Of a stretch of 64,000 nt of DNA, positions 23,880 through 35,602 are shown in pieces. The notes under the pieces were generated by a model. It saw nothing but the letters and a program-made list of their open reading frames with translations, was not told where the DNA came from and searched no databases. Each line of letters begins with the position of its first letter. The first letter of the stretch is position 1. Origin of the DNA: Diphasiastrum complanatum (lineage: Eukaryota > Streptophyta > Lycopodiopsida > Lycopodiales > Lycopodiaceae); contig CM055109.1 in assembly GCA_029204225.1 (NCBI GenBank), positions 33,953,232 to 34,017,231 of the forward strand, read 5' to 3'. Made by a program: the position numbers and the translations under genes.

Positions 23880-24480
23880 CTTAAACTAGTTTTAGCATAG
23901 ATTTAGATAGTACTCCAAGTTGAGTTCTATGCTTCATAAGCAAGTCCTTCCCTATGATTTGGTGAAGACATTTGCCACACACTCCCTTGATGAGACATGT
24001 TGAAGCTCCACCTCCTTTGCCATGACTTGTTCTCTCACAAAATGATAAGCCACTTCAATATGTTTGCTCCTTGCATGAAAGATAGGATAACTTGCCAAGC
24101 TTTGAGCTGAAAGATTATCACAAAAGATGATTGGACTCTTTTAAAAATCCATCAAGTTAAGATCCATTATCAACTTTTTGATCCATAGCATCTCCTTGGT
24201 GCATGAAGTCAAGGCTTTGTACTTGGCTTCGGTTGATGATAGAGAGATTGTTGCTTGTTTCTTTGACATCCATGAGATAGCTCCATCACCTATAAAAATG
24301 ACATGTGCACTTATGGATTTCCTATACATATGATCTCCTTCAAAATCTAAATATGGAAATCCAAACAAGTTAGGAGATGATCCCCTATAAACAATTCCAT
24401 AGTCTCTAAAACCCGAATAGATTTTGCATTTTCCATATGAAATCTATTAGGAATAGAATTAGCATACTTCTCTTGAAAAA
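23880..24480 (-). pseudogene. Ty1/copia RNase H, minus strand
   Basis: From 24440 down: FRDYGIVYRGSSPNLFG, then ISWMSKKQATISLSSTEAKYKAL (the usual SSTEAEY site), MLWIKKLIMDL, a shifted IIFCDNLSAQSLASYP, and FHARSKHIEVAYHFVREQVM. It faces the fragment at 23050-23760, so two copia pieces are joined tail to tail. Confidence 0.88.
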
Positions 24481-24950
24481 TGAAATTAGTTTGAGAGTCC
24501 TAATTATCTATATTTCTAAGATGTATTGAATTAGAGCAATATCTTTGTATCAATAGTTTACCCATACAGTTTGATTATGTCACCCAAGGCATAGACCGTG
24601 CTTTCGCCTACCTAGATAGCAATTTGTCTCATCTGTCCTACATGTAGACGGTGCTAGACCCAAACCGTGAAAACTGACTATGCTTGCACCTCGAGGGCAA
24701 TAGCTTGTCGCATCAAGTTCCCCGTTTTGCTGCATGGCTTTACATGTGTATTTGCTTGCCTCCTAGGCCAAATTTGGCCCTATCTCCTACTAACATGTGG
24801 ATAGATGTCTACAGAAATTCATGTACCCTTAACTTAACATTGATTGAACATGACTATGACTATTTTCCACACGTGGGAAAATTCTCCACACGTGAGATTT
24901 TCATGTGTAAAAGAATATGCAAAATACTCAAGCTAGATATTGCCAATTTT
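24481..24950. other. Non-coding stretch with two CCACACGTG sites
   Basis: No gene recognised. Near 24868 and 24888 it holds two copies of TCCACACGTG, each containing a CACGTG G-box core. Nothing nearby shows that they are used. Confidence 0.4.
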
Positions 24951-25620
24951 CACACATAGACCTTCTAAGAATGTGATAGGATGTAAGTGGGTGTTCAAAC
25001 TCAAGTTAAATACAAATGGAAGCATAAGCAAACACAAGGCAAGGCTAGTTGCCAAGGGATAGATTATGTGGAGATTTTTGCACCCGTTGCCAAGATGGTC
25101 ACAATAAGGTTGATTCTTGCTCTTGCCTCTCATTTTGGATGGATGCTTTGTCAAATGGATGTGTCAAATCATTTCTTAATGGATTCTTGGAATAAGACAT
25201 CTTCATGGAGCACCCCCAAGGATTCATCAAGCTCGGGTTGGAGGACAAAGCTTGTCATCTACAAAGGAGCATCTATGGCTTGAAGGAAGCTTCTAGGTCT
25301 TGGAATTCAAGACTACATCATTATTTTATTTCACTTGGTTTCTCTCAAAGTGAATATGATCCTAGCTTATACCTTTAGTTTGATGATCATGGTATTGTAC
25401 TTTTGCTAATCTATGTTGATGACATCATCCTTAGTGGTGATAGTATTGTTGGAATTGAAAGAGTCAAGGTAGATCTTTCTTTAGAGTTTAAAATGGTAGA
25501 TTTAGGTGATCTTCATTATATTTTGGGCATAAAGGTCATTAGAGGGTCTGATTTTATCTTTATTATTCAAACAAACTATGACTATGGATTTCACAAAAAA
25601 AATAAAATGATAAGAATCTA
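24951..25620 (+). pseudogene. Ty1/copia RT fragment
   Basis: Reads [18 protein letters not shown], then IFAPVAKMVTIRLILALASH, QMDVSN, SIYGLKE, FISLGFSQSEYDPSLYL, LLIYVDDIILSGDS and DLGDLHYILGIKVI. The YVDD site is intact. Frames change at least twice. It starts at the RT N-terminus and stops before the RNase H, with no LTR seen. Confidence 0.9.
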
Positions 25621-25797
25621 AATTTGAGAAATCGAAATCTACAACATTTTTGTATTCCGCAAGGTCAACTAATACTACGAAAGGTGTAACAATTGTTTAT
25701 GTGTTTAAATTTAATTTTTAGATTGTGTACATGGGTTTCATTTGTCTCTCTAACCTCCATTAGTCTATCACCACTAGAAGGATCAATGGGAGGCCTA

Positions 25798-26600
25798 TCA
25801 CCATTGGTCTATCACCACTAGAAGGAACAATGGGAGGTCAATCGCATTGATTCTTTTGTTTTGATGAATTTTATCTCTAATCCTAGTAGGTGTTTCAGAG
25901 GTATCTTGGAGGAGGCGAATAGAAGCTCCAGGCAATATAAGGGTAGGCTCATCAAATTGTTTGTTTTTTCTGTGAGGGAATAGTTCTACGGTGTTTGCCA
26001 TTAATTTTGGTCGAGCTTTTGGCCTTTTTGGTGTGGTCTCAGTAGGGGCAGCAGTTCTTTTGTTTTTTAAAGATGGGAGACTGATTCAGAAGGAGCAGAT
26101 TTTTCATAAATTTGCTTGCTGACAAGAGTAGTGAAAGAAGCTATTTTTCCATGTCCCAATGTCATTGACTTTGAATGATGAAAGGAGTAGATTGGATCTC
26201 TCCCCTTAGCAACAGCCGCAAGCACATTCTTCAGACATTGCTTTAAGCTCTACATGACAAAAAAAAACATTGAAATCTTGTTAGAGTTAGAATAATTTTA
26301 ATATCTATACTCAACATAGAAGAAGAATATCTTAAGTACTAACAAGACCTTAAAATTACAAATCAAATGCATGCTAAACATAAAAATCTAAATGAAAAAT
26401 ATGAAGAAAAAAATTTGAGTGTACTTACCAATGTAAAAATGGCTTTATTTGATTTAAAATAATTTTTCACAACATCATCCTTGCAAAGTTGAATCTTCAT
26501 CGTACTCTCATCCAAAATAAATATGGAGTGATTTTTGTCAAGCTCTTTCACAAGAACTTTGACAATGAGGAGGTCGGCCAATGATGATCTAATAAATGCA
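25798..26600 (-). pseudogene. Transposon-type gene end, two exons, unidentified
   Basis: An upstream exon-like frame (about 26600 to 26431) reads LADLLIVKVLVKELDKNHSI, ILDESTMKIQLCKDDVV and ends KAIFTL before a consensus donor GTAAGT at 26430. An acceptor GTAG near 26256 opens SLKQCLKNVLAAVAKGRDPI and HSKSMTLGHGKIASFTTL. After one frameshift the frame at 26001-25798 runs to a stop. The splice sites support minus as the coding strand here. The family is not recognised. It overlaps, on the opposite strand, the start of a MULE-like transposase. Confidence 0.4.
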
Positions 26601-27200
26601 TGGGTCCAATTTGACCACACAAGAAGAGTAATTGGATGGACAACCATGGCCTGCCATGTGTATGACCCAAGGTACACCATTCCATTAACACTACAACTTG
26701 GTCTTACTAGTAATTTAAAATAAATACATAATATTGAAATTGTGTGATGTAGTTTACAAGAGCTAGTGACAATAGCGACATGTGAGATGAAGGAAGAAGA
26801 CATAGGCACAAATTTTATTTTGGATGATGTTGAACACGGTCATGGAACTTGCTGGACACGAGAAAGCAGATTTTTTTGGATTCATGGCTGATGAGGCTCA
26901 AGCCAATTGGAGGGCAATCCGCACGGTATATAATGGGGGATCTGACAATGTTATGGAAGGTCGTGAAAGATCTTGTCTATTTCATTGGGAACAGAGTCTT
27001 GTCAAACACACTACTAAATATGCCTTGCAATGCAGAGCACAATAAACTACTAAGGAGGAGACATTAGAACAATATAGATTCATCAGACAATTTGTGAGCT
27101 TTGCTCTGGCCATCACAATGTAGCGATTTGAGATTGATTTGTCCATGATAAAGTACAACTTTCCCTCAATATCGGTGTGATCGATCATTGGAATGAAGCT
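26535..27200 (+). pseudogene. MULE-like transposase fragment
   Basis: The plus strand reads NAWVQFDHTRRVIGWTTMAC and HVYDPRY, then after a gap with stops ELVTIATCEMKEEDIG, and in another frame FFGFMADEAQANWRAIRTVY followed by RERSCLFHWEQSLVKHTTK. The D-(E)-A-Q-x-N-W-x-A-x-R block and the C-x-x-H-W box fit the DDE core of a Mutator-like family I know from non-seed plants; catalytic assignment is inferred. At least three frame breaks. No terminal inverted repeats seen. Confidence 0.6.
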
Positions 27201-27796
27201 TGGAACGTCTCTCGGACCTCCACAATAGCATTAAAGCTCTGAAACACATGCGCATCTCCCAAGGTCCTTTCGATGTAAGCCTTGTTCACAACGTACTTAC
27301 CATCGACGAGGGGGACTGTTATACTGCTTGCAATGTTCACTGGAAATTCTATAGTAGCTTCCATTTTTCCTGCTTAAGGGTGAGCCAGGGGCAAAAATCA
27401 AAGCAGATATCATTACATTTGATGAGATATCTAAAAATTTCCAAAAAATAAATTATGCTATCGTTTTAATTTTTGTTGATGGTGTATCCATGTGTAACTA
27501 AAAGGCAAACAAAAATGTCTTGATGACAACTAGAATTTAGAGCAATAATTCAAAGTAGTGAGTCCTGCAGAAAAATATCACTTAGGAGCATAACTTTGAA
27601 ACTACTGATGCAAGTAAAAGTATCTAAAATGGGACTCGTAGTATCAATACAAATGGCTTCAAAGAAATTAATCTAGCATAGTTTGGGCAAAATTCAACTA
27701 CACTCCAAGCAAGCTAATCTAGCAAATTGAACAATCCAATTATTTAGTTTGGAGTTTAGATAAACTTTAGTATTTATACTAAAGTTATCAAACAGA
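27201..27796. other. Non-coding or eroded transposon sequence
   Basis: Short frames here (for example around 27200-27451 plus) have no recognisable domain. Probably the eroded end of the MULE-like unit. Confidence 0.35.
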
Positions 27797-28024
27797 TCAA
27801 TCACCATAAACTTTAGCAAACCACCAAACCATGGACCTACAAGATTTGGAATATTTCAACATCTCAACATGTGAAAACGTTGACAATATCGTATTCATGA
27901 CAAAAGCTTTAAATGGACAACACTTGTCAATTGGAATATCTATACTATGTTTAGAAAATATCTGACGGAAAGCACCCACGTGATGAACATAAAACTTTCT
28001 GTCAAAAGCAACATCATTTCTCAA
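27797..28024 (-). other. Open frame of unknown identity
   Basis: 75 codons with even amino-acid use: NDVAFDRKFYVHHVGAFRQI, DKCCPFKAFVMNTILS, ending WWFAKVYGD. It looks more like protein than chance but I cannot assign it. It could be part of one of the neighbouring transposon-type genes. Confidence 0.3.
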
Positions 28025-28119
28025 ATTCGTAATGCTCTTTATTAACTCTTTATTGTTGCGTCTACGATGAATGTGCCTTGCAAGAGAAGTGTTTGCAGTA
28101 CCTTAACAATGTCAAATAC

Positions 28120-28122
<3 letters not shown>

Positions 28123-28164
<42 letters not shown>

Positions 28165-28265
28165 AAAAAAAAGTCTGAAGCGTACCTGACAAAAAAGTCT
28201 GAAGCGGCTTCAACCCAAATCATGACTTGTGAAACAGAATCTGAAGCGCACCTCTGAAGCAGATT
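28123..28265. repeat. (TC)20 plus dispersed TCTGAAGCG copies
   Basis: A TC run to 28161 is followed by about five copies of TCTGAAGC(G/A) spaced 15-45 bases apart, some with a TGACAAAAAA lead. Confidence 0.8.
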
Positions 28266-29585
28266 CAACCAGAATCGTGACCTGTGGATGTATCTGAAGT
28301 TGCCAGATAAATCAGTTTTATCTGGTAATCAATTGTTGTACCAGACTGATACATAGATAGGTTGTGCTAAAATTTACATTGTTAATGGAAGTTCAGTGCT
28401 TCCATAAGCTGTCCAAAGTCAAGTTCTTTTTACACAATAATATACAATCCACACTTTTTTCAGCTAAGTTGGAGCTTGAAATGCAAAAACTTGTAGCTAT
28501 TTGACATGCAGGTGTTTGTGGATTCTTGTTAATGCTTTTAAAAGATGTGAGTGATGCTATTGTTTGAACATGCTTCTGATTGTTTTGATGTTCAAAATTT
28601 TAACCACAACCGCAGCCACAACCAGCATGTCCTTTATCTTAAGTTTTTTGTTTTTCACAATAAGGTTAAGGTGTGCCTAGCACTGTATGTGTTGATGGGT
28701 TTCTATTGCAAAGTATACAATATATGCAGTTTTGATGCAGTCTTTATAGCAAGTATAGAGTAGCAAGTATAGAGCGGTCTTTTAAAATTGTTCATGAGCA
28801 ATTTTAAACTTTTTTATATGCTTTTTTTTTCACTCCTCACATCTAATCCCCAATCTCCTGATCCATGTAACTCCGGCAGAAGGAAATTAAAGTGCATATA
28901 ACGAGGCATGAAGGTTGACAATTACTGATCTGATGGCCATATGAGAAATATCCATGACAAAAAACATACAAGAGGTGGTTTTCTCACCATCCATCATGTA
29001 GGGAGTGAATGATCTATCAACCTTCCGACCAGGTCATCTGCAAAACTGACTCACCAGAAATCTAGTGATGGATGCCCTGGACAATCTATTCCCGTAACTC
29101 AACAATTCACACTCTGTCTGTTGCTACTCAAGATAAACTCTAAATTCCTATTATAGATGGATCTTTTCACTGTTGGACAACAAACAAATTTTTCACATGC
29201 CCCTGGAAGTACAAGACTGGTTGGTCCATGATGGACCTACGTCCATGTATCCTCACCTCTAGAATAAAGTGACACTGACATTAGCGAGTGGGAGTGGAAG
29301 ACTTGTCCTTGTTGGCTAGACTATCCTCAAGGAGATAGACATCCATCCGAGGAAGAGCTTTTCAAACAATACAGAGTGGCAAGAAACACGAGATTCTCCC
29401 TCGCCTCTTTTCCCAACATTAGGGTCTACTTCGAAGACAAATGCAAAAATATCCAAAGTTTCACGAGAGTTGAGGACAAAAAAGAGACGACATGCATAAA
29501 GAGCCTCAACTAGAGGTCACATATTCGGACCAACACACTATCACACATAATATTGCATCTAGGAGTCGAGGTAGAATGTTAAATA
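28266..29585. other. Long stretch without a recognised gene
   Basis: No coding similarity found. The frame at 28551-28763 is too AT-driven to support. The tandem phrase ATAGCAAGTATAGAGTAGCAAGTATAGAG lies near 28746. The last ~600 bases are less AT-rich but have no open frame. Confidence 0.4.
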
Positions 29586-30330
29586 TTGATTTTAAATGGG
29601 TATGCCCGTTTCCATATTTGCGTGAGAACATATATCTTAGTCTTAAATTTCATTCTGGGATTTTTCTTTAGTTTATGTGACCGATGTGAATTTGAATGTA
29701 GGACCTTTTTTCATGTGAATAATATCTTTATATTTTTAGAAGTAGGTCACAAAATGTATTTTTGTTATGTGAATACAAATCATATAATGTTAAAAGCCCC
29801 TCAACATTATATGCATTTTGCTTTTTTGTTATCTATGTCAGATATTTCCATGGAACCACATGGAAAAGTTCGAGTTATTTTTGATGTTATCAAGATTGCA
29901 AAAAAGAACATGTGCAGGGCCTCAAAAAGCATTAAACGATTTCTCAAAAGGCACTACATATATGGGTTGTCATTGCATGGTGATCCTAGTGATGAAGTGG
30001 CAAAGCTTATATGGGCAGATTTTTTGACCTCATTGGGAGTCCAGTATGTGGATGAGACTACAATTCCTCCATGAAATGTTTTTTCTGAGAGCCTTGTTGA
30101 AGCGACGATGGACATAGCATATAAATATTTGGCTGATCAAGGTTGGATGATTACAATATCACATACAGAGCACTTTTTAGCTATACAGTCACTCGCCAAG
30201 GTATCTGGATTTTGTTTATACCAATGTCTGACTGTACTTTGCGAAGTTGGATACACTCGAGAAGATCCCGATCTATCGGTGAAAAATCTTATTATCATTA
30301 TCTCGCTATGTTGACCACAATTGTGATATG
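29586..30330 (+). pseudogene. Transposon-type coding region, unidentified
   Basis: The convincing part starts near 29840, after an acceptor-like TCTATGTCAG. It reads SMEPHGKVRVIFDVIKIAKK, NMCRASKSIKRFLKRHYIYG, DPSDEVAKLIWADFLTSLGV and then a stop at 30072. It resumes in the frame of 30108 with MDIAYKYLADQGWM, VSGFCLYQCLTVLCEVGY and TREDPDLSVKN. The layout faintly recalls the methylase-like fragment at 36.7 kb, but I cannot show a link. The stop and frame changes suggest decay. Confidence 0.35.
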
Positions 30331-30355
30331 TCTTGTTTTTATTGAGACATTAAAT

Positions 30356-31293
30356 CTAAGTGTCCGAGTAAATACTCTTGTTATGGCTATGTATTATCGT
30401 AAGGGACAGCCTTGTCCTCCACTTTATTGGCAAGGGGCTAGAATAGTCATCAATGAAGATTACATAATACTTGGCACCACTACATGCGTCACATATCTTC
30501 CCACACTTTGACAAATGCTTGGGGAGGCCGAGTGTTGCACACATAGTTTCCATGGCTTTGAAGTTGGGGTGGCCCAACCTTTTGTGCCATAGTTCCACCT
30601 TTGATATCCCCACCTTTGCCAAGTTAACACTCTCCACTGCAATATCAGCATCAAGCTTAAACAATCTACCTTGCTTAAAGCCTTTAGCTATACATTCATC
30701 ATTTCTAAGGATGGATATCCATTATTTGGCCAACACTAAGCAGATTCTTAGTTAACTTAGGAACATAAAGACCATTCTCAAGATTCATCCTTTTGGATGA
30801 TCCAACATACAATGGAATGGTTCCTATTCCACTTATCTTACATTTTTGACTACTTGTAGTATAGATTGATCTATGTACATCATTGTAAGAAAGTAAAGTG
30901 AAAAAAATGCCCTTTTGATATGCCATGTGGGAGCTAGCTCCACTATCAATCCACCAAGAATCATTGGTGTTGCTCTTGGATGATGGAGGTTTGTTGGAAA
31001 CCATCAAAGATGACTCTTCTTCATCCTCCTCCTCCTCCTCCTGATGTGCAATGTTGCTTTGTTTGCTCTCTTGTGCCTTCTTCTTCTTGAGACATTCTGA
31101 TGCAAAATGTCATTTCTTTCCACAGAAAAAACATTTGAACTTGGGCTTGTCCTTGATCTTGCCCTTTGAGCTTGAAGCATCATCCTCTTCCTTGGTCTCC
31201 TTGAAGTGCTTCTTCTTGCCATTGGTCTTCTTCTTGCCTACAATCGTATACAGAGTGCCTCTTCTTCTTGTAGTGCATGAAAGGTATTGCTAG
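30356..31293 (-). pseudogene. Ty1/copia gag-protease-pre-integrase, minus
   Basis: From 31293 down: basic gag tail, CCHC knuckle CFFCGKK-HFASEC with the central Gly codon turned into a stop, an acidic HQEEEEEDEEE run, protease WWIDSGASSHM, LYVPKLTKNLLSVGQ, a shift, LWHKRLGHPNFKAMETM and ICDACSGAK. It then jumps to integrase YVIFIDDYSS, meaning the HHCC end and integrase start are deleted. No RT. Confidence 0.9.
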
Positions 31294-31690
31294 ATTGAAC
31301 CACTATTTATTGGCTGTATGGCCTAGTTTGTGACAGTGATCACAAAAAGAAGATTGTTGATTTGAGGACTTTGTCTTGTCGAATCTGGGTCTGTTCTTGT
31401 TCTTTTTCTTTCCTTTTGTGAAGAGAGCTTTCTCTTAGTCACTGCTTCCTTCTCCTTCATCCCTCATCAGTCTCTCATCAGCGACAACACTGATTGCTTT
31501 GTCAAATGCCATATCTGGTAGGCTTAGTATGAGCATTATCAATGGCTGATAGGACGTAGGTAGAGACTTCATGAAGTACATTAGCTATTGTGGTGTTGGG
31601 ACCTAGTGCTCCTGTCTTGATGTAGCGAGTTGAGCGAAGATCGTTCTGATCTTCTCAACGTGCTGGTCTATCTGGTTGTCATCCCATCAT
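31294..31690 (-). pseudogene. Second copia gag fragment of another lineage
   Basis: Reading down from ~31680: SLPTSYQPLIM, LSLPDMAFDKAISVVADERL, then a basic segment KKKNKNRPRFDKTK and the knuckle CDHCHKLGHTANK with the last Cys replaced. Its knuckle and gag differ from the gag it abuts at 31293, so two unrelated copia gags are joined. Confidence 0.7.
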
Positions 31691-32426
31691 TAAGATTGCA
31701 GCTGATTGTGAGGATGCATCACCGAAGCTACAGTCATCAATTGTTTTAGTTGAGCATGAAGTTTAAGGCTCCACGCCCGTTGAGCTGCCAGTTGGCAGTG
31801 CGAAATATTTTCTTTCGTTTTCTTCTTGTTTCGTGTCGTGTCGTGTCATGTCTTTTGGTCCTAGAGACATGTTTGACTTTCTCGAATGATTTGACCTTCG
31901 AGTTTTGCTTTGCTTCGTGTCTTAGGATTTTTGAGGTATCGCGGATTGTTCGCCATTCGACTTTCGTTTCGCGTCGCTGCAAAGTTGCAGGAGCTCACCC
32001 TTTTTGACACATCCCACCCACATCAACTGGCTTCATATTTGGGAGTCATGCTAACCACCTTCATCATTTGATCACAAAGTAACAAAGTGGTACACGAAAC
32101 TCATGGATGATGTGCATCAGGATCATCATGGTGTCGTCAATGTTGACAAGAAACCCTGTAAGTCAACTTTTCTTTGGTTGATGGTTGTCTCATAATCCAA
32201 GTCGTTCTTTCATTATGGCTATAGTTGACTTTCATAGATGATTGGCCATTGTTAACTCAATATTAAATGCCAAAACATCTACATCTTGTAAATTTACTTA
32301 ATCATCGACACTCAGTTGATTATTTGGCAATCACTTTCTCTTGCCCTTTAAATCTACTTGCAATATTTCAAATTTGTACCTTTTCGAAAAAGCATTCGTT
32401 GAAGTGGTGCACAACCAACGAACACG
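31691..32426. other. Non-coding stretch
   Basis: Contains a CGTGTCGTGTCGTGTCATGTC run near 31834. The Arg-rich minus frame over it is a by-product. No gene recognised. Confidence 0.4.
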
Positions 32427-33538
32427 TTATACTTTTGTCTGGTTATTATTTTGAATGATCCCAAGTACTTTGGCAATCCAAAATGGATGTCCTTCATTGT
32501 TTTCTAAAGCTAGAAGTGCAACAAGACTTCCAAGTTTAATTTCATTAAGATCATCACACCAGTTTATTTTTGAGGCCTTTACAGTCTGCCTATTCTTTCT
32601 TGAGTCAATATAAATTTCACATATCTCTCCTTGCACAAGCTGCAAAAATTCATTATCATGTGAAAGATTTTATACTTCAAGATTTGGAGTTGAAGCTCCT
32701 AACTTAAAAGGCAATTGAAAGTCTTTACTTGATGATGCATATTTGAGGTTGAGCAAACTAATGTTTTGTTCCTTGAAAAAGTCCACCCACCAAATTCATC
32801 AAAAAACTCATATGCTACTTGAATACTTGATTCCAAAAAGTTTAATGACGTAGATGGATCGACCTCATGATGTTCTCCTAGTGTCTTTTGTTCTTCTAGC
32901 ATGAACTTTAAGGGAGACAACCAACACACTTGATTTGAGTCGAATGCATATTGAGCAAAAACGAACTCCTTCGGGAGGTAGCCATGAAATTGTATTTGAA
33001 TTTTTTTTGCCCCATAATAATGTAAGCTTATTTTGTTACATTTGATTTTAAACTGATGTTGAAAGCTAATATCATCAATAGTGGCACCACAATGTTCTAT
33101 CTCATTGGACGGTTTAATATAATCACAAAAATCATGTGTGTCTGATTTACACGTTTGGCTTTGGCACGTACAACAATGCATTGAAGCACTGCTAAAGAAA
33201 AGGCCTTCTTGGGTCTTAGTCGCTTGAAAAATAGCTAAACATCTGATCAAATTGATCATGGGTGTGGCCCACCAACAAAAGTCCTAATTTTATTATTTGA
33301 AATTTTGTTTCTCTACTAGCATGGACAAGTATGCTAGGATAGTTTGATATTTATATTTCCTAGTAGTGTTGTCAAGTTGCAAATAAAATGTTTCTAGAGA
33401 ATTGTCACCAAATTCATAGACTATCTTTTGTACTATGGCAAATGTCAAATTTGGATCATTTTGAACATTGGAATAATAAAACATACCTTGGACTCCAAAG
33501 TGCTCCAACGAGATGAAGGTAAATAAAATCTGCCTCAT
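32427..33538 (-). pseudogene. Transposon-linked protein with LQLDN...VGHTHD core
   Basis: Frame 1 (33538-33293) ends ETFYLQLDNTTRKYKYQTIL, AYLSMLVEKQNF. A frame change near 33290 gives IIKLGLLLVGHTHDQFDQMF and SYFSS; frame 3 (33259-32699) carries a Cys-rich CCTCQSQTCKSD and FQHQFKIKCNKISLHYYG. Downstream (32645-32427) IKLGSLVALLALENNEGHPF and WIAKVLG resemble a small BAH/PWWP-like chromatin module. The LQxDN...VGHTHxxxDQ core fits the DUF7869-type proteins of oomycetes, animals and non-seed plants, thought to be transposon-derived nucleases; the match is from memory. Two frame breaks mean a dead copy. Confidence 0.55.
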
Positions 33539-33895
33539 TCAGATTTTTTTGGCACTTTAATGAAATGAGATTACATCGTTTTTTTGTTATTCATGCCATC
33601 AATGACAAAACCAAGATACTTTTGTGGACATTCCAAACATTTCTTTCAGTGTTTGGCCAGCCTTTATCTTTCAACTGTTTGTTGATATTTATGCACTTGA
33701 AGGGCTTTCGCAACATCCACTAAACATACAATTAAAATATTTAGTAAAAATATAATGAAATAAATAACATTAAAGATTTTGTAATTTAACATATTAATCT
33801 CAAAACAAAAGTATTAAAATTATCGAATTGATTAGTTTTTATCTTTCTCATCATTGGTCTTTGTGATGTACCAATCATCCATAATGACAAAATCT
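33539..33895. other. AT-rich spacer
   Basis: No gene seen. Possibly intronic sequence or upstream remains of the preceding minus-strand unit. Confidence 0.35.
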
Positions 33896-34091
33896 TAGCC
33901 CAATTCCATGAAAGGTCCAAACACATAGAGATTTGTTATCGCTTTGTGAGGGAAAAGGTGCAAGCAAAGGAGATCTCTTTGGAACATATATCAAGTGTGA
34001 GTGTGTGGATGATATACTCACTAAGCCTCTTTAAAACATCTCTTGGAGTGATTAGTAGATCTATGTTAGATCCAAACTAGGAGTGAAGGAG
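33896..34091 (+). pseudogene. Ty1/copia RNase H end with polypurine tract
   Basis: The frame reads FHERSKHIEICYRFVREKVQ, AKEISLEHIS. It then shifts to DDILTKPL-type remains and ends in AGGAGTGAAGGAG at ~34079-34091, a polypurine tract directly before TGTTAAAAATG. Only the last ~55 residues of pol survive. Confidence 0.8.
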
Positions 34092-35068
34092 TGTTAAAAA
34101 TGCACAAGCTAGTTTGGACCAATTTTGGTCATATGACTTGTAATTGGTAAGATGGCCATGTTGTGGGATGTCACACGTGCCCAATAGCATAAGATGCTAG
34201 AGGAGTTTTGGGGTATTGAACTATGAGTTATTCATCATTATGGATAGTAGTGGTAAAGATTAAATTTAGGTTCCATTGATTGGTTTACCAAATATCAATT
34301 TGTTATGGATTGGATCAGGTGGGAATAAAGGTTTATTCTTAACTTTATGTCCAAAGATGTATGTATAGGTCAACAAGTAATTTTGATTTTAAAGGCCTAT
34401 TTTTTATGACAAGGCTTCGGTTAATATATACCCACTCAGAAAAGGTTTAGAAAAGTCATCGATTCCAACGGCTGGCTTTTTCGAGCTATGAGGCCACTCC
34501 CGGGACAACGACAGAAAGTACCCCTGGGAGACTACCTTCCCATCATAACAAAGTCGAGCATGGCGGGCAGTACTTTTAAGGATTATGTGAGGGTACATAG
34601 CAGGCTTTAGGTAGACAACAACCACGATTGTGCAGTAGTTTCGAGATATTTTTCCTCTACAAAGTCATTTCTTTTGCTTTCCATTGCAAATTTATTTCAA
34701 AGGTCTTTTGAAGCAGATTATAGCCTATGTTTATGTATAGGAACATAGTTGGATATGTTGCTTACGTACGACCTAATCTTGTGGATCTACTATGTGTTCA
34801 TCTACAAAACTCAAGCAATCTAAATGTCCTAAACTTGAGATTGATCAAGTATGATCAGGTGATGAATTATGTCACGTCATAAAGTCAGAAAACTCATGTT
34901 AGACATCAAAATTGAGCTATCTCGAGTGATAGGCATTCCTGTGTACTAAGTTTATATCGTATACTTAAACTAATCAGTGAGCATAGATTTGAACAAGTAA
35001 TGTTCCAAACAGATACGTTAATGACTCTTTTTGTGGAATTAGTGATGGTTTAGAAGAGGATCTAAAAG
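34092..35068 (+). repeat. Copia 3' LTR, then non-coding sequence
   Basis: An LTR start (TGTTAAAAATGCACAAGC) at 34092 follows the polypurine tract. The LTR end is not determinable without a partner copy. From ~34640 the sequence is non-coding and shares phrases with the decayed gypsy at 3961-4690, so eroded gypsy sequence probably reaches the LTR at 35069. Confidence 0.5.
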
Positions 35069-35495
35069 TGTTGGAAGTAAATTTGGTTTGTCAATGTTTG
35101 GCTAGATCTACTCACGATGTGGTGTAGTATAGAGAGGATCGTCCGCTACCTAAGTTTCTACCAAGCTTCAGACGGAATGCGAAAATAGAAAAAACAATGA
35201 TGAACCCAACTAGTGCTCGAAATAGAAATGAAACTAATTTAAGATGACAAATTGCAAAACCTTACTAAGGCTTACCCAACTAGCAAGGTGCTTAAACTAA
35301 ATCCTAGATTAACACCCAAAGGGTCTGAAAAGATAAATTGCAGCTAACTAAATAATTAACAAATAAAGCATGCCACAATAATCCAATGAAAGGAGGCAAG
35401 AGGAGGCCCAAGCACCTTCCCTCAAGCTATGCAACTTCCAATGGGAACACAAAGAAATAGAATGATAATCTCAAAGAGAGAGCAATTCAGCATAG
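35069..35495 (-). repeat. 3' LTR of the gypsy nest, R-U5 part only
   Basis: It begins (plus view) TGTTGGAAGTAAATTTGG and matches 43912-43967 joined to 49251-49617 with small differences (for example a ~30-base indel near 35205). Beyond 35495 the match stops, although the other LTR goes on to ~49970 with its TATA-bearing U3. The U3 half of this LTR is therefore missing and foreign sequence takes its place. Confidence 0.85.
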
Positions 35496-35602
35496 TGCAG
35501 GGCGAAAGTTAGTGCAGTGTGATAATAGAGCCTTGCTACGTTGATGTGGTCTTCTTGCATTCGCTATGGTTTATTGATATCAAGGGTGATTGGGGGTAGG
35601 CC

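Noticed and set aside
31746-31982. Arg/Lys-rich minus-strand frame
   Set aside because: Generated by a CGTGTCGTGTC local repeat; no homologous features.
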